In this document: positions 1 to 7,156 of the stretch, piece after piece | Numbering within the stretch: the stretch's first letter is position 1 | Layout of the letters: each line of letters opens with the position of its first letter | Source of the DNA: a virus | Virus record (IMG/VR): IMGVR_UViG_3300035162_000754 | Location: 1-28,808 of that record | Strand: one strand, 5' to 3' | Length of the DNA: 28,808 nt | Notes under the pieces: generated by a model | Seen by the model: the letters and a program-made list of their open reading frames with translations, nothing else | Databases searched by the model: none | Told to the model about the DNA's origin: nothing | Made by a program: the position numbers and the translations under genes

Positions 1-916
1 AGAGTCAATAGCCCAATTAGATGTAGCAATGGAAAATTTAAAAACAGCTACTGGTTCATTTGTAGAAGGTCCAGGTGTTGGTTTTGTAAACTTTTTATCA
101 GATGTAGTTTCAGGTACAGAAATTTCAATAGAAAAACTTGCTGGATTTATTACCGAAGTCAAAAAATTTCCTGATAAATTTCAAGAGGGTTTGGACTCTA
201 TTGGAAAAGAAGCTGGTCCACAAATTGCTACTTTTGATGAATTTGTAGGTCCATTAACAGAAGAAGGCATGAATGAAAAGAAACTAGATTTGCATCAACA
301 ATATCTAGATTCAATTTATGGACTTGAAGAAGAAGCATTAGAAGTTAGATTTAATTTAGGATTAGAATTTTTGGAAAAAGAAGATAGTGTAGAAAATTCT
401 AGATTAACTAAAAGAAAAACTAACCTTAAAGAATATTTTGCAGCAAAAAAAATACTTGAAAATGAAGCACATCAAGAAAAGATAAAAAACAACTTACAAT
501 CTGCTATTCTTCAAGGACAATCAGCTAAACAAGCAGGTATATCAGTAGTTAAAGCAGAAATAGCAGAATCACAAGCAGGATTAATTTCAAGTATTATGAA
601 ATCTGTTCCATTTCCACTTAATCTTGCATTAGCAGCAGGGGCAGGTAGTATGATAGGTAAAGTAACAGATCAATTATTATCATTCCCAACTGGTGGTAGC
701 TTTGTAACAAAAGGTAGAACAACTTTGCCAATAGGTAATGGAGTTACAGTAGGTGATAATGCGAGTGGTATGGAACGAATAGATGTAACACCACTACCAA
801 GTCCTACGAGTAGTGGTAGTAATATAACAATTAACATCAATGCACCAGTAGTTGATGAATATGTAGTAGACAGTATAATCCCTGCTATTAGACGAGCAGA
901 ACAACTTAATTTATAG
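1..916 (+). CDS. Tape measure protein, C-terminal part (gene continues from the right edge)
   Basis: This is the distal part of the tail tape measure protein, which sets tail length and is thought to help DNA cross the envelope. The open frame starts at base 2 (base 1 completes a codon begun at 28807-28808) and runs through nine codons before the first ATG at 29, so ATG 29 is not the true start. Residues after it include a helical, charged coiled-coil-like stretch, then an Ala/Gly-rich hydrophobic segment and a C-terminal sequence around VGDNASGMERIDVTPLPS, which resembles the conserved end of many siphovirus tape measures. Joined to 28141-28808 it makes 527 residues, short for the family. 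The stop at 914-916 is followed by a GTG-start gene. The family call is firm from the N-terminal half and the position after the assembly chaperones. Confidence 0.85.
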   Translation, partial: ESIAQLDVAMENLKTATGSFVEGPGVGFVNFLSDVVSGTEISIEKLAGFITEVKKFPDKFQEGLDSIGKEAGPQIATFDEFVGPLTEEGMNEKKLDLHQQYLDSIYGLEEEALEVRFNLGLEFLEKEDSVENSRLTKRKTNLKEYFAAKKILENEAHQEKIKNNLQSAILQGQSAKQAGISVVKAEIAESQAGLISSIMKSVPFPLNLALAAGAGSMIGKVTDQLLSFPTGGSFVTKGRTTLPIGNGVTVGDNASGMERIDVTPLPSPTSSGSNITININAPVVDEYVVDSIIPAIRRAEQLNL

Positions 917-927
917 GAGATAGAGAA

Positions 928-1197
928 GTGGAAGTCAACAAACAAACTAAACTAACATTAAGTCTTGAAACAATCATAAGTGGAGTAGTAACACTTGGAA
1001 TGATTATCGGTATGTGGTTTACATTACAAGCCGATATTGAAGAAGCAAAGAAGTTACCACCACCATCAGTAAGTAGAACTGAATATGATTTAAAAGACCA
1101 AATGATTAGAGATGCAGTATTAGATACACAGAAAGATGTAGCAGAAATGAAAGATGACATAAAGAGCATTGAAAACTATATCTTAAACAGTAAGTAG
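928..1197 (+). CDS. Small one-helix membrane protein with coiled-coil tail
   Basis: An 89-residue protein with a GTG start, supported by AGGAGA overlapping the tape measure stop codon about 8 bases upstream. Residues about 14-34 form one hydrophobic segment (IISGVVTLGMIIGMWF). A Pro-rich LPPP follows, then a charged helical region to the C-terminus that looks able to form a coiled coil. An N-terminal helix with a periplasmic coiled coil is the topology of inner-membrane spanins, and no spanin is evident beside the holin and endolysin, but many small phage proteins look like this and sequence support is weak. It begins a run of three membrane or exported proteins inside the tail operon. A tail-associated or membrane-anchoring role is equally possible. 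Function unknown. Confidence 0.7.
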   Translation: MEVNKQTKLTLSLETIISGVVTLGMIIGMWFTLQADIEEAKKLPPPSVSRTEYDLKDQMIRDAVLDTQKDVAEMKDDIKSIENYILNSK

Positions 1198-1203
1198 GAA
1201 TGT

Positions 1204-1611
1204 ATGATAAACAAATATATTATGTTACAATGGCTTTGGCTTGGATTAGTTTTATTGCCATCGTTATTGTACTCACAAGATAAGATAGAATCATTACAAC
1301 AAGTTCAGTTGCTTAGTCAAGATGAGTGTGTTGTAGTGCAAGTAAATGCAGATTGGAATATGTCTGCTAATATGGATTTAAGCAAACTAAAGAATTGTGC
1401 TATATTTAATGCAAGTATTGATGATCCTAATTATGGTGCTACAATAGCAGCCGAATGGAAAGTTAAGTCAGTACCAACGATTATTATGTTTGAATATGGT
1501 AAAGAGATTAAAAGATTTGAAGCAGGATTATCATTCAAATTAGATAAAGATACAATATTAAAACAAATCAATAATGAAATTGATGAAATACAACTAAGGA
1601 AGTTTCAATGA
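1204..1611 (+). CDS. Exported thioredoxin-fold protein lacking the CxxC
   Basis: A 135-residue protein with an N-terminal hydrophobic signal-like segment (residues about 6-23, LLPSLLYSQD) predicted to send it to the periplasm. The rest has thioredoxin landmarks: a VVVQVNADW strand, a variable helix, then KSVPTIIMFEYGK with the cis-proline (Pro91) and a final strand and helix. The redox centre is missing: the position of WCGPC reads W51-N-M-S-A55. Only Cys42 and Cys65 remain in the mature part and neither lies in a CxxC. It therefore looks like a binding or chaperone-like thioredoxin fold rather than an oxidoreductase. It overlaps the following exported barrel candidate by 4 bases, which suggests the two are made together. 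Fold assignment is by motif order; the specific role is unknown. Confidence 0.7.
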   Translation: MINKYIMLQWLWLGLVLLPSLLYSQDKIESLQQVQLLSQDECVVVQVNADWNMSANMDLSKLKNCAIFNASIDDPNYGATIAAEWKVKSVPTIIMFEYGKEIKRFEAGLSFKLDKDTILKQINNEIDEIQLRKFQ

Positions 1612-2675
1612 GAAAAATACTATGTAGTTTATTGTTAATAAGTGGGTTGGTAGCACAAGACTTTTTTAAGTTCAGTACCATCTATGGTGCTTATAGTTTT
1701 AGCAGTCCAGTAACTAAGGAACAACAATTCCAAGTTACAGGTGGACAATTACAAGAAATATTAGATGAAAGAGATAACCATAGTGTTATGACTTTCGGTA
1801 TTAGAAAGTTAGCACGATTTGGATATGAGAATAAGCCAGAAGTTTGGTACACAGGTAAAGAAGCACCAATCAACGAAAGTGTTGCTATTGGTAATATTAC
1901 TGGGTGGGAATATGTAGTAGAATATTCAGACCATAACGAGTTTGAAGAACAATTTACAAATCAAGAATATATGTTACGATACTTAGGTAAGAATTTTTTG
2001 ATAAAAGCAAACTACGATTATCGAGGTTTAGAGGACTTAGAGTTCGCAGGACTAGATATAAGGTACAAAAAGAATTTAGGTAGCTTAGCACTATCATTAG
2101 GGGTCGCAGGAAGAAGCCACCCAACATACTTAGACTTTCTACCAATAGATTTATGGTGGGACGAAAAAGGAATAGATACAACTAACTTTACACCATTTTG
2201 GGATTTTGCTTACTTCTATGGCTATACAGATGAGTTCGTAGAGCAGTTTACACAATTCGGCTATAGCTACTATGATTATAAATGGTATGATGCAGAAGGT
2301 AATCTTGTTGCTAACACAGACGAACAATTTTACAAGCAAGTCTATGGAGTAATTGTAAGGGATTATAATGAACAATGGGCAAAAGATAAAGGCTATCAAA
2401 ACGAACTAAGTTTATCAGTAGGTGCAGACTATTATAAATACAATCCTAAGAATTGGTTTCACTTTTGGGCAACTGCTTATCCTATTACTAAAGGATTGTC
2501 AGACTATTCATTTAATTACGAAGTAGCAAAGAATGGAATGGATTATGATCTAGGATTAGTATATGGTTGGAAGCTAACGAATAAGTTTGGAGTATTTTTA
2601 GAAGGTAGATATTTGAATATGTACGACATTGAAAGCTTTGAATCAAAAATTGGATTAAATATCTTAATATACTAA
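1608..2675 (+). CDS. Exported protein, probable outer-membrane beta-barrel
   Basis: 355 residues. The first 17 or so (MRKILCSLLLISGLVAQ) make a clear signal peptide. The mature protein is rich in Tyr, Trp and Phe in alternating patterns (YMLRYLGKNFLIKANYDYR, LDIRYKKNLGSLALSLGVAG, YDLGLVYGWKLTNKFGVFLEG) and ends in a strand closing with an aromatic residue (LNILIY), which is the usual signature of an outer-membrane barrel. It starts ATGA-style within the end of the thioredoxin-like gene and is followed by a tail-tip gene, so it belongs to the late operon. Phage-coded barrels can change the host surface, for example to block superinfection (Lom-type proteins are a known precedent). Incorporation into the tail tip is the alternative. 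I do not recognise a named family. Confidence 0.65.
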   Translation: MRKILCSLLLISGLVAQDFFKFSTIYGAYSFSSPVTKEQQFQVTGGQLQEILDERDNHSVMTFGIRKLARFGYENKPEVWYTGKEAPINESVAIGNITGWEYVVEYSDHNEFEEQFTNQEYMLRYLGKNFLIKANYDYRGLEDLEFAGLDIRYKKNLGSLALSLGVAGRSHPTYLDFLPIDLWWDEKGIDTTNFTPFWDFAYFYGYTDEFVEQFTQFGYSYYDYKWYDAEGNLVANTDEQFYKQVYGVIVRDYNEQWAKDKGYQNELSLSVGADYYKYNPKNWFHFWATAYPITKGLSDYSFNYEVAKNGMDYDLGLVYGWKLTNKFGVFLEGRYLNMYDIESFESKIGLNILIY

Positions 2676-2684
2676 GGGGAATAA

Positions 2685-5174
2685 ATGTTTATAAACTCTA
2701 ATTATTCAGCAAAACTATCTCCAACCATGACAGAAAATTGGTTGGTACAAATCTTTAAGAATACCAATGCAAGTGTTGCCTATACCGATACACCTGATTT
2801 GCGATTTAGTTTATCAGAAACAGTATATGATGGGGATAACTATTATCCTGCGATCCTTAATAAGCCAAGTGTTAGCTATTCACTTGATTTGAAAGGATTC
2901 ACTACAAAGACAGGAAGTGTAACATTAAATATTGCTAATATAGATTTAGATGGAACAACTTTATTAGAGTTGTTAGGAAATGAATATATTAATGCACAAG
3001 TTAATATCTTATCTCAAATTGACCATGATGGAACTGCTGCGAATGCTTTACAGATATTTAGTGGTAGGGTAAGTAGCTTTGGATATAGAGGAAATACAAT
3101 TGTATTAAGTGTTATATCAAATAGACCATTTCAGAATGTATCTATACCAAATACTAAAACATCAGGTTCAGCTAATGACCAATACAACAATAGATATATT
3201 CCATTAGTATATGGAAAATATGAAGCCAATACTGGATTCACAAATGGAACAGATGTATATGCTTGTCCATTCCTAAAGAATGATGGTAAGAACTTTATCT
3301 ATATGATACCTGAAGGAACAAATAGTGCAGACAAATTAGAATTTTATGATAAAGGTATGAAACGATTTATTGAATTGACTGATACCAATACTACATTATT
3401 AAATGAAGCATTAGATAGTTCTGAAACAGGTGTTGATGTAGATGATGGAACTAAATTTAAAATAAATGATGTTATTAAAATAGATAGTGAACAAATGCTT
3501 ATTACAAGTATTTCAACAAATACACTTACTGTTACAAGGGCTTATAATAGCACGAGTGCAACAACACATTTAGATAATGCAGGAATAACAGTAGTTGTAG
3601 ATAGTGCAGAAACAGTATCTGTGCCAAAGAATATGAAAAGAGTATTTAAAGTATTGCCTGATGATGTTACTTCCACATTAAGCACAGGTTGGTCTTTAAG
3701 TGCAGGAAATTTAGCAGATACATACAATGGAGATACTGATGATGGTGGAACTTTCTCATCAAGTAGTTTTTCAGGTGTAAGTAGAGGTGTAGTATTAAAA
3801 TTAGTTGTGCCACAGGTTACTGGTAAAATTACTGCAATTACTTTAGATATTTCAGGAACTTATTCACAAGTTATGGAAAATGTAGATAATGAAGAAGGTG
3901 CTTTCTTTAATTTGGCAAATGCTTTAAGTAGTGGATTTGGTTCTACTTCAGGGGATGTAAGATTAATAGGAACAGAAAGTATTGGGGATAAAGTAGATAG
4001 AACCAATGTAGCTTTACCAACATCTACAGATATATCAGGAATATTAGAAAATAATGCTTTGCCTGATGAATTATATTTAAGTTTTAAATTTAATGCAGAA
4101 AACGATGGCTCTTATGATAGTGCCAATATTATTCTAAATAATATATATGTAACAGTAACTGCAGAAAACGATTTAGCAAATGAACCGATTGCATCACAAG
4201 AATTTAATGCAGGAATTGATAAGGTATATTTGGGTAGAGATATTGTAGCTGAAGGCTTTACTGCATATTCATCAGTAGCAACATTAACTGACCTAGATAA
4301 TCCAGTAGCGATCCACAGACAATTATTACATAGCATATTAAATGTTGCCGATAGTAATTCAGATGCTAAGATTGAAAATTCAGGATATAAGGCAGTAGCA
4401 GAACTACGAGATAGTACCTTAACAAGCCCAACATCAACCCATTGGAAGACAAGGCTACAACTTGATGAGCCTGAAGCATTGGAAGGGATTATGAACAAAC
4501 TTCAATATGAAGGTTGTTTCTTCTTTGAATTTTCTGCTCAATCTGCACAAACTGCAATTAGTGGGGTTTCACCTTTACGATACTTTACAATTCCTGATAG
4601 TCCAGTAGCAGCTGCAGATTTAAGCCAAATAGATATCAGTCAGTATGAACTTGGAATTACAAATACACAATCACTTGAAACTAATATCGTCGTTAACTAC
4701 AAAAAGCATCCTGCTGAGAATCAATATTTAAAAGAAGCTACCTATGAATTAGAAGATGCAGGTGATTCATCTAGTGCTGGAAATCATGATGTTATTTTTA
4801 ACAATGCTTCACACCAAAAGCAAGAAATGAATTTAGATTTCTTATATGATGCAGTAGATGATGTAGTTGGATCAACAAATTCAAGTTGGATAAACTTCAG
4901 AAAGAGTTTATTTGGGGAATATAAAACAACAGTTAGTGCAACATTAGTTAATCCTGAAAAGTATGGTATGCTACAAGTCGGTGATTTCATAGACTTTGGT
5001 GAAGAAACCTTTGGTGAAATAGGTAGTCCCTTTGATGAAATATCAGATACCTTCGACGATTTCATAGCAATGCCAAGTAGATTATTCAAAGAAGCCTGGT
5101 CGGGAAAAAAGTTCATAATAACAAATTTAAAACGAACCTTAGGTAAGGTTACAATTCAAACGAGGGAAGTATAA
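2685..5174 (+). CDS. Tail-tip / baseplate-like structural protein
   Basis: 829 residues, preceded by AGGGGAAT. The N-terminal ~160 residues are beta-rich, with a PSVSYSLDLKGFTTKTGSVTLNIANI stretch like the strand pattern of phage distal-tail proteins. Residues about 256-305 hold the module KINDVIKIDSEQMLIT...NTLTVTRAYNSTSATTH, a short beta unit seen repeatedly in phage tail-tip and hub proteins. A Ser/Thr-rich middle follows. The last ~200 residues (from about LETNIVVNYKKHP) look like a hub or adhesin domain, with a closing strand KFIITNLKRTLGKVTIQTREV. It lies after the tape measure and the exported cassette and directly before another tail gene joined by TAATG, consistent with a tip complex contacting the host surface. 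General role likely; exact name uncertain. Confidence 0.7.
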   Translation: MFINSNYSAKLSPTMTENWLVQIFKNTNASVAYTDTPDLRFSLSETVYDGDNYYPAILNKPSVSYSLDLKGFTTKTGSVTLNIANIDLDGTTLLELLGNEYINAQVNILSQIDHDGTAANALQIFSGRVSSFGYRGNTIVLSVISNRPFQNVSIPNTKTSGSANDQYNNRYIPLVYGKYEANTGFTNGTDVYACPFLKNDGKNFIYMIPEGTNSADKLEFYDKGMKRFIELTDTNTTLLNEALDSSETGVDVDDGTKFKINDVIKIDSEQMLITSISTNTLTVTRAYNSTSATTHLDNAGITVVVDSAETVSVPKNMKRVFKVLPDDVTSTLSTGWSLSAGNLADTYNGDTDDGGTFSSSSFSGVSRGVVLKLVVPQVTGKITAITLDISGTYSQVMENVDNEEGAFFNLANALSSGFGSTSGDVRLIGTESIGDKVDRTNVALPTSTDISGILENNALPDELYLSFKFNAENDGSYDSANIILNNIYVTVTAENDLANEPIASQEFNAGIDKVYLGRDIVAEGFTAYSSVATLTDLDNPVAIHRQLLHSILNVADSNSDAKIENSGYKAVAELRDSTLTSPTSTHWKTRLQLDEPEALEGIMNKLQYEGCFFFEFSAQSAQTAISGVSPLRYFTIPDSPVAAADLSQIDISQYELGITNTQSLETNIVVNYKKHPAENQYLKEATYELEDAGDSSSAGNHDVIFNNASHQKQEMNLDFLYDAVDDVVGSTNSSWINFRKSLFGEYKTTVSATLVNPEKYGMLQVGDFIDFGEETFGEIGSPFDEISDTFDDFIAMPSRLFKEAWSGKKFIITNLKRTLGKVTIQTREV

Positions 5175-5935
5175 TGGGAAGTTATTTTATATACGATTCA
5201 ATTAATCAATACAGAAGTGATAATACAGTTAGTGAAGGAACATCTAATGGTACTGTTTTTTCACCAGGTTCTGCAATAACAGACCATGAACGAAGTAGCG
5301 ATCAGAATATTGGAACAATTTTAAGTGCAGTAGCAAATAATGATGGAATCCAATATGCAGTAGGATCTTCAGTAACAGCAAATGCTGCAGCAGTATATTT
5401 TACTGGAGATGATAATATATCAAGTGGAACAAGTGCTAACTTTCATATAAGCGATAATACAACAATCGGTGCAAGTAAAGGAACAATAACTGCAGTAAGT
5501 GCAGCAGGTTGGGCAACAACAGATTTAACAGAAACTGCAGGAACAAAATTTTATACAATATTTGCAGGTACAGTAACCAATGTATCAGAAGTTCTAATTG
5601 GTAGCAAACTATCATTTGAAGTAGAACCTGATGTCAATATCCAATCATCTATTGATTACGAGAACTCAATCCAGAAATCATTGGGTGGAGTTGAGTATGC
5701 CTTAAATATAAATCCAGGACAAGAAGTAACTACGATTGGATTTCAGAATATTAGTTCTACTTTTAAAGACAACTTAATTACGATGCAAGATGCAATTAAA
5801 GGTGAAGCAAAGAAATTCGTTTGGTTTGATGGAACAAATTATCATTGGGTAAGATTAGATAAATCAATGCAATTTACTGAAATCGCAGATGGAAGATGGT
5901 CAACACAAATCAAAATGAGGCAACAGATACAGTAA
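5174..5935 (+). CDS. Tail protein, last gene of the late operon
   Basis: 253 residues, with the ATG overlapping the stop of the preceding tail-tip gene (TAATG). The first ~130 residues are Ser/Thr/Asn/Ala-rich with a repetitive beta look (ATTDLTETAGTKFYTIFAGTVTNVSE). The C-terminal half, from EVEPDVNIQSSIDYE to WSTQIKMRQQIQ, is denser and includes KKFVWFDGTNYHWVRLDKSMQFTEIADGRW, which suggests a folded beta domain as in tail-tip attachment proteins. No signal peptide or membrane helix. It is followed by a bidirectional terminator, which marks the end of the structural operon. Tail assignment rests mainly on position and composition. Confidence 0.6.
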   Translation: MGSYFIYDSINQYRSDNTVSEGTSNGTVFSPGSAITDHERSSDQNIGTILSAVANNDGIQYAVGSSVTANAAAVYFTGDDNISSGTSANFHISDNTTIGASKGTITAVSAAGWATTDLTETAGTKFYTIFAGTVTNVSEVLIGSKLSFEVEPDVNIQSSIDYENSIQKSLGGVEYALNINPGQEVTTIGFQNISSTFKDNLITMQDAIKGEAKKFVWFDGTNYHWVRLDKSMQFTEIADGRWSTQIKMRQQIQ

Positions 5936-5983
5936 CTACAAGACTTTTATACTGAAAGGTATATAATCACCCCATAAACAAAA

Positions 5984-6003
5984 AAGCCCCTTAACTGGGG
6001 CTT
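5984..6003. terminator. Bidirectional rho-independent terminator
   Basis: AAGCCCC (5984-5990) pairs with GGGGCTT (5997-6003) around a 6-base loop. Read on the minus strand it is followed by a run of six T, and on the plus strand by the weaker TCTTTG. It lies between the end of the tail operon and the tail-to-tail minus-strand gene, so it can end both transcripts. Confidence 0.85.
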
Positions 6004-6026
6004 CTTTGTAGGTAGAGGTAAAACAA

Positions 6027-6311
6027 TTATAACATTTTTTTATAATCATAACCATATTGCAAATCTAAATCATAGTTTTCTGTAAAGTTATAAGTGTGCC
6101 CATTTTTTTCAGTATGCCTTGTGCCATTATATCTTTTAAATAACTCATCAGATTCAATAAGTTTTTGTATTGATTCTTTTTTATTCTTAGTTGATAATAA
6201 ATTAAAGTTTATACCAAATTCTTCAAGAGATATCCCATATAAATAACCTCTCCAATCAGCAATTAATTTGACATTTTTTCTAATCCAACCATTAAATTGT
6301 CTTTTGTTCAT
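6027..6311 (-). CDS. Hypothetical protein, the only minus-strand gene
   Basis: 94 residues, starting at the ATG that reads MNKRQFNGWIRKNVK. I chose this start because AAGGAG stands 6-7 bases before it on the minus strand; the frame stays open further upstream but without a ribosome site. The protein is soluble looking, basic at the N-terminus and ends in an aromatic stretch (ENYDLDLQYGYDYKKML). I recognise no family. It lies between the terminator at 5984-6003 and the candidate origin and points away from both the origin and the early operon. A lone divergent gene next to an origin and early promoter is where phages often keep a regulator, but no clear helix-turn-helix is visible, so that is only inference. 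Confidence 0.75.
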   Translation of the reverse strand: MNKRQFNGWIRKNVKLIADWRGYLYGISLEEFGINFNLLSTKNKKESIQKLIESDELFKRYNGTRHTEKNGHTYNFTENYDLDLQYGYDYKKML

Positions 6312-6343
6312 TTTATTCTCCTTTTGTTTAACTAACATATACA

Positions 6344-6372
6344 ATATTAATATACAAAAAGGAATAGTGCAA
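6344..6372 (-). promoter_or_regulatory. Candidate sigma70-type promoter for the minus-strand gene
   Basis: On the minus strand, TTGCAC (6372-6367), a 17-base spacer and TAATAT (6349-6344) precede the gene by about 33 bases. Spacing is ideal and each box differs from consensus at one or two positions. It fits the only gene on this strand. Confidence 0.5.
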
Positions 6373-6411
6373 GTCTTACCGAAAAAAAGATTAAGGGTTA
6401 TAATTATTAAC

Positions 6412-6449
6412 AAATTGTGGATAACTATGCTTTAAATTGTGGATAACTA
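6412..6449 (+). repeat. 16-bp direct repeat carrying DnaA boxes
   Basis: AAATTGTGGATAACTA occurs at 6412-6427 and 6434-6449, identical in all 16 bases and offset by 22 bp, close to two helical turns, so both DnaA boxes face the same side of the helix. Confidence 0.9.
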
Positions 6450-6476
6450 AGGGTTAGGTAAGGGTTAGGTAAGGGT
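6449..6476 (+). repeat. 11-bp tandem repeats AAGGGTTAGGT
   Basis: Two full units (6449-6459, 6460-6470) and a partial AAGGGT (6471-6476) follow the second DnaA box without a gap. The 11-bp period is half the 22-bp spacing of the DnaA repeat, which keeps the phase. Iteron-like. Confidence 0.85.
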
Positions 6477-6487
6477 GTAAGAAGAAA

Positions 6488-6523
6488 CATAAGTATAAAT
6501 ATAAGTTTAAGCATAAGTATAAG
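6488..6523 (+). repeat. Three 12-bp AT-rich repeats (CATAAGTATAAG type)
   Basis: Units at 6488-6499, 6500-6511 and 6512-6523 share ATAAGT at a strict 12-base period. The first and third are nearly identical (CATAAGTATAA in both). A candidate duplex-unwinding tract next to the DnaA boxes. Confidence 0.8.
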
Positions 6524-6540
6524 CAGAATTAAAAGAGGAC

Positions 6541-6569
6541 TTGCATTAAGCAAATAGATTTATTAATTT
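6541..6569 (+). promoter_or_regulatory. Possible early promoter
   Basis: TTGCAT (6541-6546), a 17-base spacer and TAATTT (6564-6569) precede the first early gene. Spacing is right but the -10 box is poor, and the region is so AT-rich that a chance match is possible. It would drive the replication operon away from the origin. Confidence 0.3.
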
Positions 6570-6578
6570 GATTTTGAT

Positions 6579-6731
6579 ATGTTAATTGAATTTGGAAATA
6601 AAATTTGGAAAGATTTCATGCGAGAGATCATGAATACTTGCTATACCTGTAATACGACTTATGACTTCACAGTATATAACAAGTGCCAACATTGCATGGA
6701 TATTGAACAAGAAAAAAGGAGAATGAAATGA
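6579..6731 (+). CDS. Tiny zinc-ribbon protein
   Basis: A 50-residue frame with two CxxC pairs, C21-Y-T-C24 and C36-Q-H-C39, separated by 11 residues: a compact four-cysteine zinc site. Its stop overlaps the next gene ATGA-style, which supports translation. The start is uncertain. ATG 6579 has no ribosome site, whereas ATG 6618 follows GGAAAG at a good distance and would give a 37-residue protein that keeps all four cysteines. It is the first gene of the early operon, a place for small host-takeover or regulatory proteins, but nothing in the sequence specifies a partner. Confidence 0.5.
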   Translation: MLIEFGNKIWKDFMREIMNTCYTCNTTYDFTVYNKCQHCMDIEQEKRRMK

Positions 6732-6922
6732 GTAAACTATCACAATTAGCTTTAGAAACACAAAGCCAAGACATAGCATATAACAATAGTCTATGTAAAG
6801 ATGAGCATCAAAACTTCCTAGATTACACCATAAGAGATGTACTATCTTTTATTGCACAAGTTATTGCAGGATTATTTGTAGTGCTTGTACTATGGCTATT
6901 AACTATATTGGTATTAATATGA
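6728..6922 (+). CDS. Small C-tail-anchored membrane protein
   Basis: 64 residues with AAGGAG 6-10 bases before the start. The N-terminal 36 residues are polar (QLALETQSQDIAYNN). The last ~24 form one strongly hydrophobic helix (VIAGLFVVLVLWLLTILVLI) ending at the C-terminus, so it should sit in the inner membrane with its N-terminus in the cytoplasm. The gene overlaps its neighbours on both sides. No family recognised; it is in the early operon, so a lysis role is less likely than a membrane-linked early function. Confidence 0.65.
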   Translation: MSKLSQLALETQSQDIAYNNSLCKDEHQNFLDYTIRDVLSFIAQVIAGLFVVLVLWLLTILVLI

Positions 6923-7146
6923 TTGGTATAAAATTTAGCCTATTTGAATTAGAACTTATGATTGAAGTGTTGGATAGAATGCCACATGATAATACTTTGG
7001 AGAATAGTTTAAGAGAAGATTTACGAGCAATTCGTAAAGATGTAGAAGATAAAAAGATAAAAGCAGAAAAAGATGCAGAAAGTAAGCCTGATGAATCCAT
7101 TAAGGTCTTTACTCCTAATCCAACTTCTGCAGAACATATAAAATAA
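6919..7146 (+). CDS. Hypothetical small charged protein
   Basis: 75 residues from ATG 6919, which overlaps the previous stop as ATGA. A longer in-frame version begins at ATG 6892 inside the upstream membrane helix and is less likely. The protein is helical and strongly charged (LREDLRAIRKDVEDKKIKAE), with a disordered Lys/Asp/Pro-rich tail. It lies just upstream of the SSB gene. I recognise no domain. Confidence 0.6.
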   Translation: MIGIKFSLFELELMIEVLDRMPHDNTLENSLREDLRAIRKDVEDKKIKAEKDAESKPDESIKVFTPNPTSAEHIK

Positions 7147-7156
7147 AGGAGAAAAT

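Larger units (their letters stand above)
6412..6523. other. Candidate replication origin
   Basis: A gene-free stretch stacks three repeat classes: two copies of a 16-bp direct repeat each holding a perfect DnaA box (TGTGGATAA, complement of TTATCCACA) at 6416-6424 and 6438-6446; two and a half 11-bp AAGGGTTAGGT units; and three AT-rich 12-bp units. DnaA boxes beside iterons and an easily melted AT tract is the classic layout of a DnaA-dependent origin. It lies directly upstream of the SSB and recombination genes, and no phage polymerase, helicase or primase gene is present, so recruitment of the host replisome here is plausible. Confidence 0.6.

Noticed and set aside
6449-6476. AAGGGTTAGGT repeats look like telomere repeats (TTAGGG type).
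   Set aside because: The period is 11 bases, there are only two and a half copies, they are internal and directly adjoin DnaA boxes; an origin iteron explains them better.
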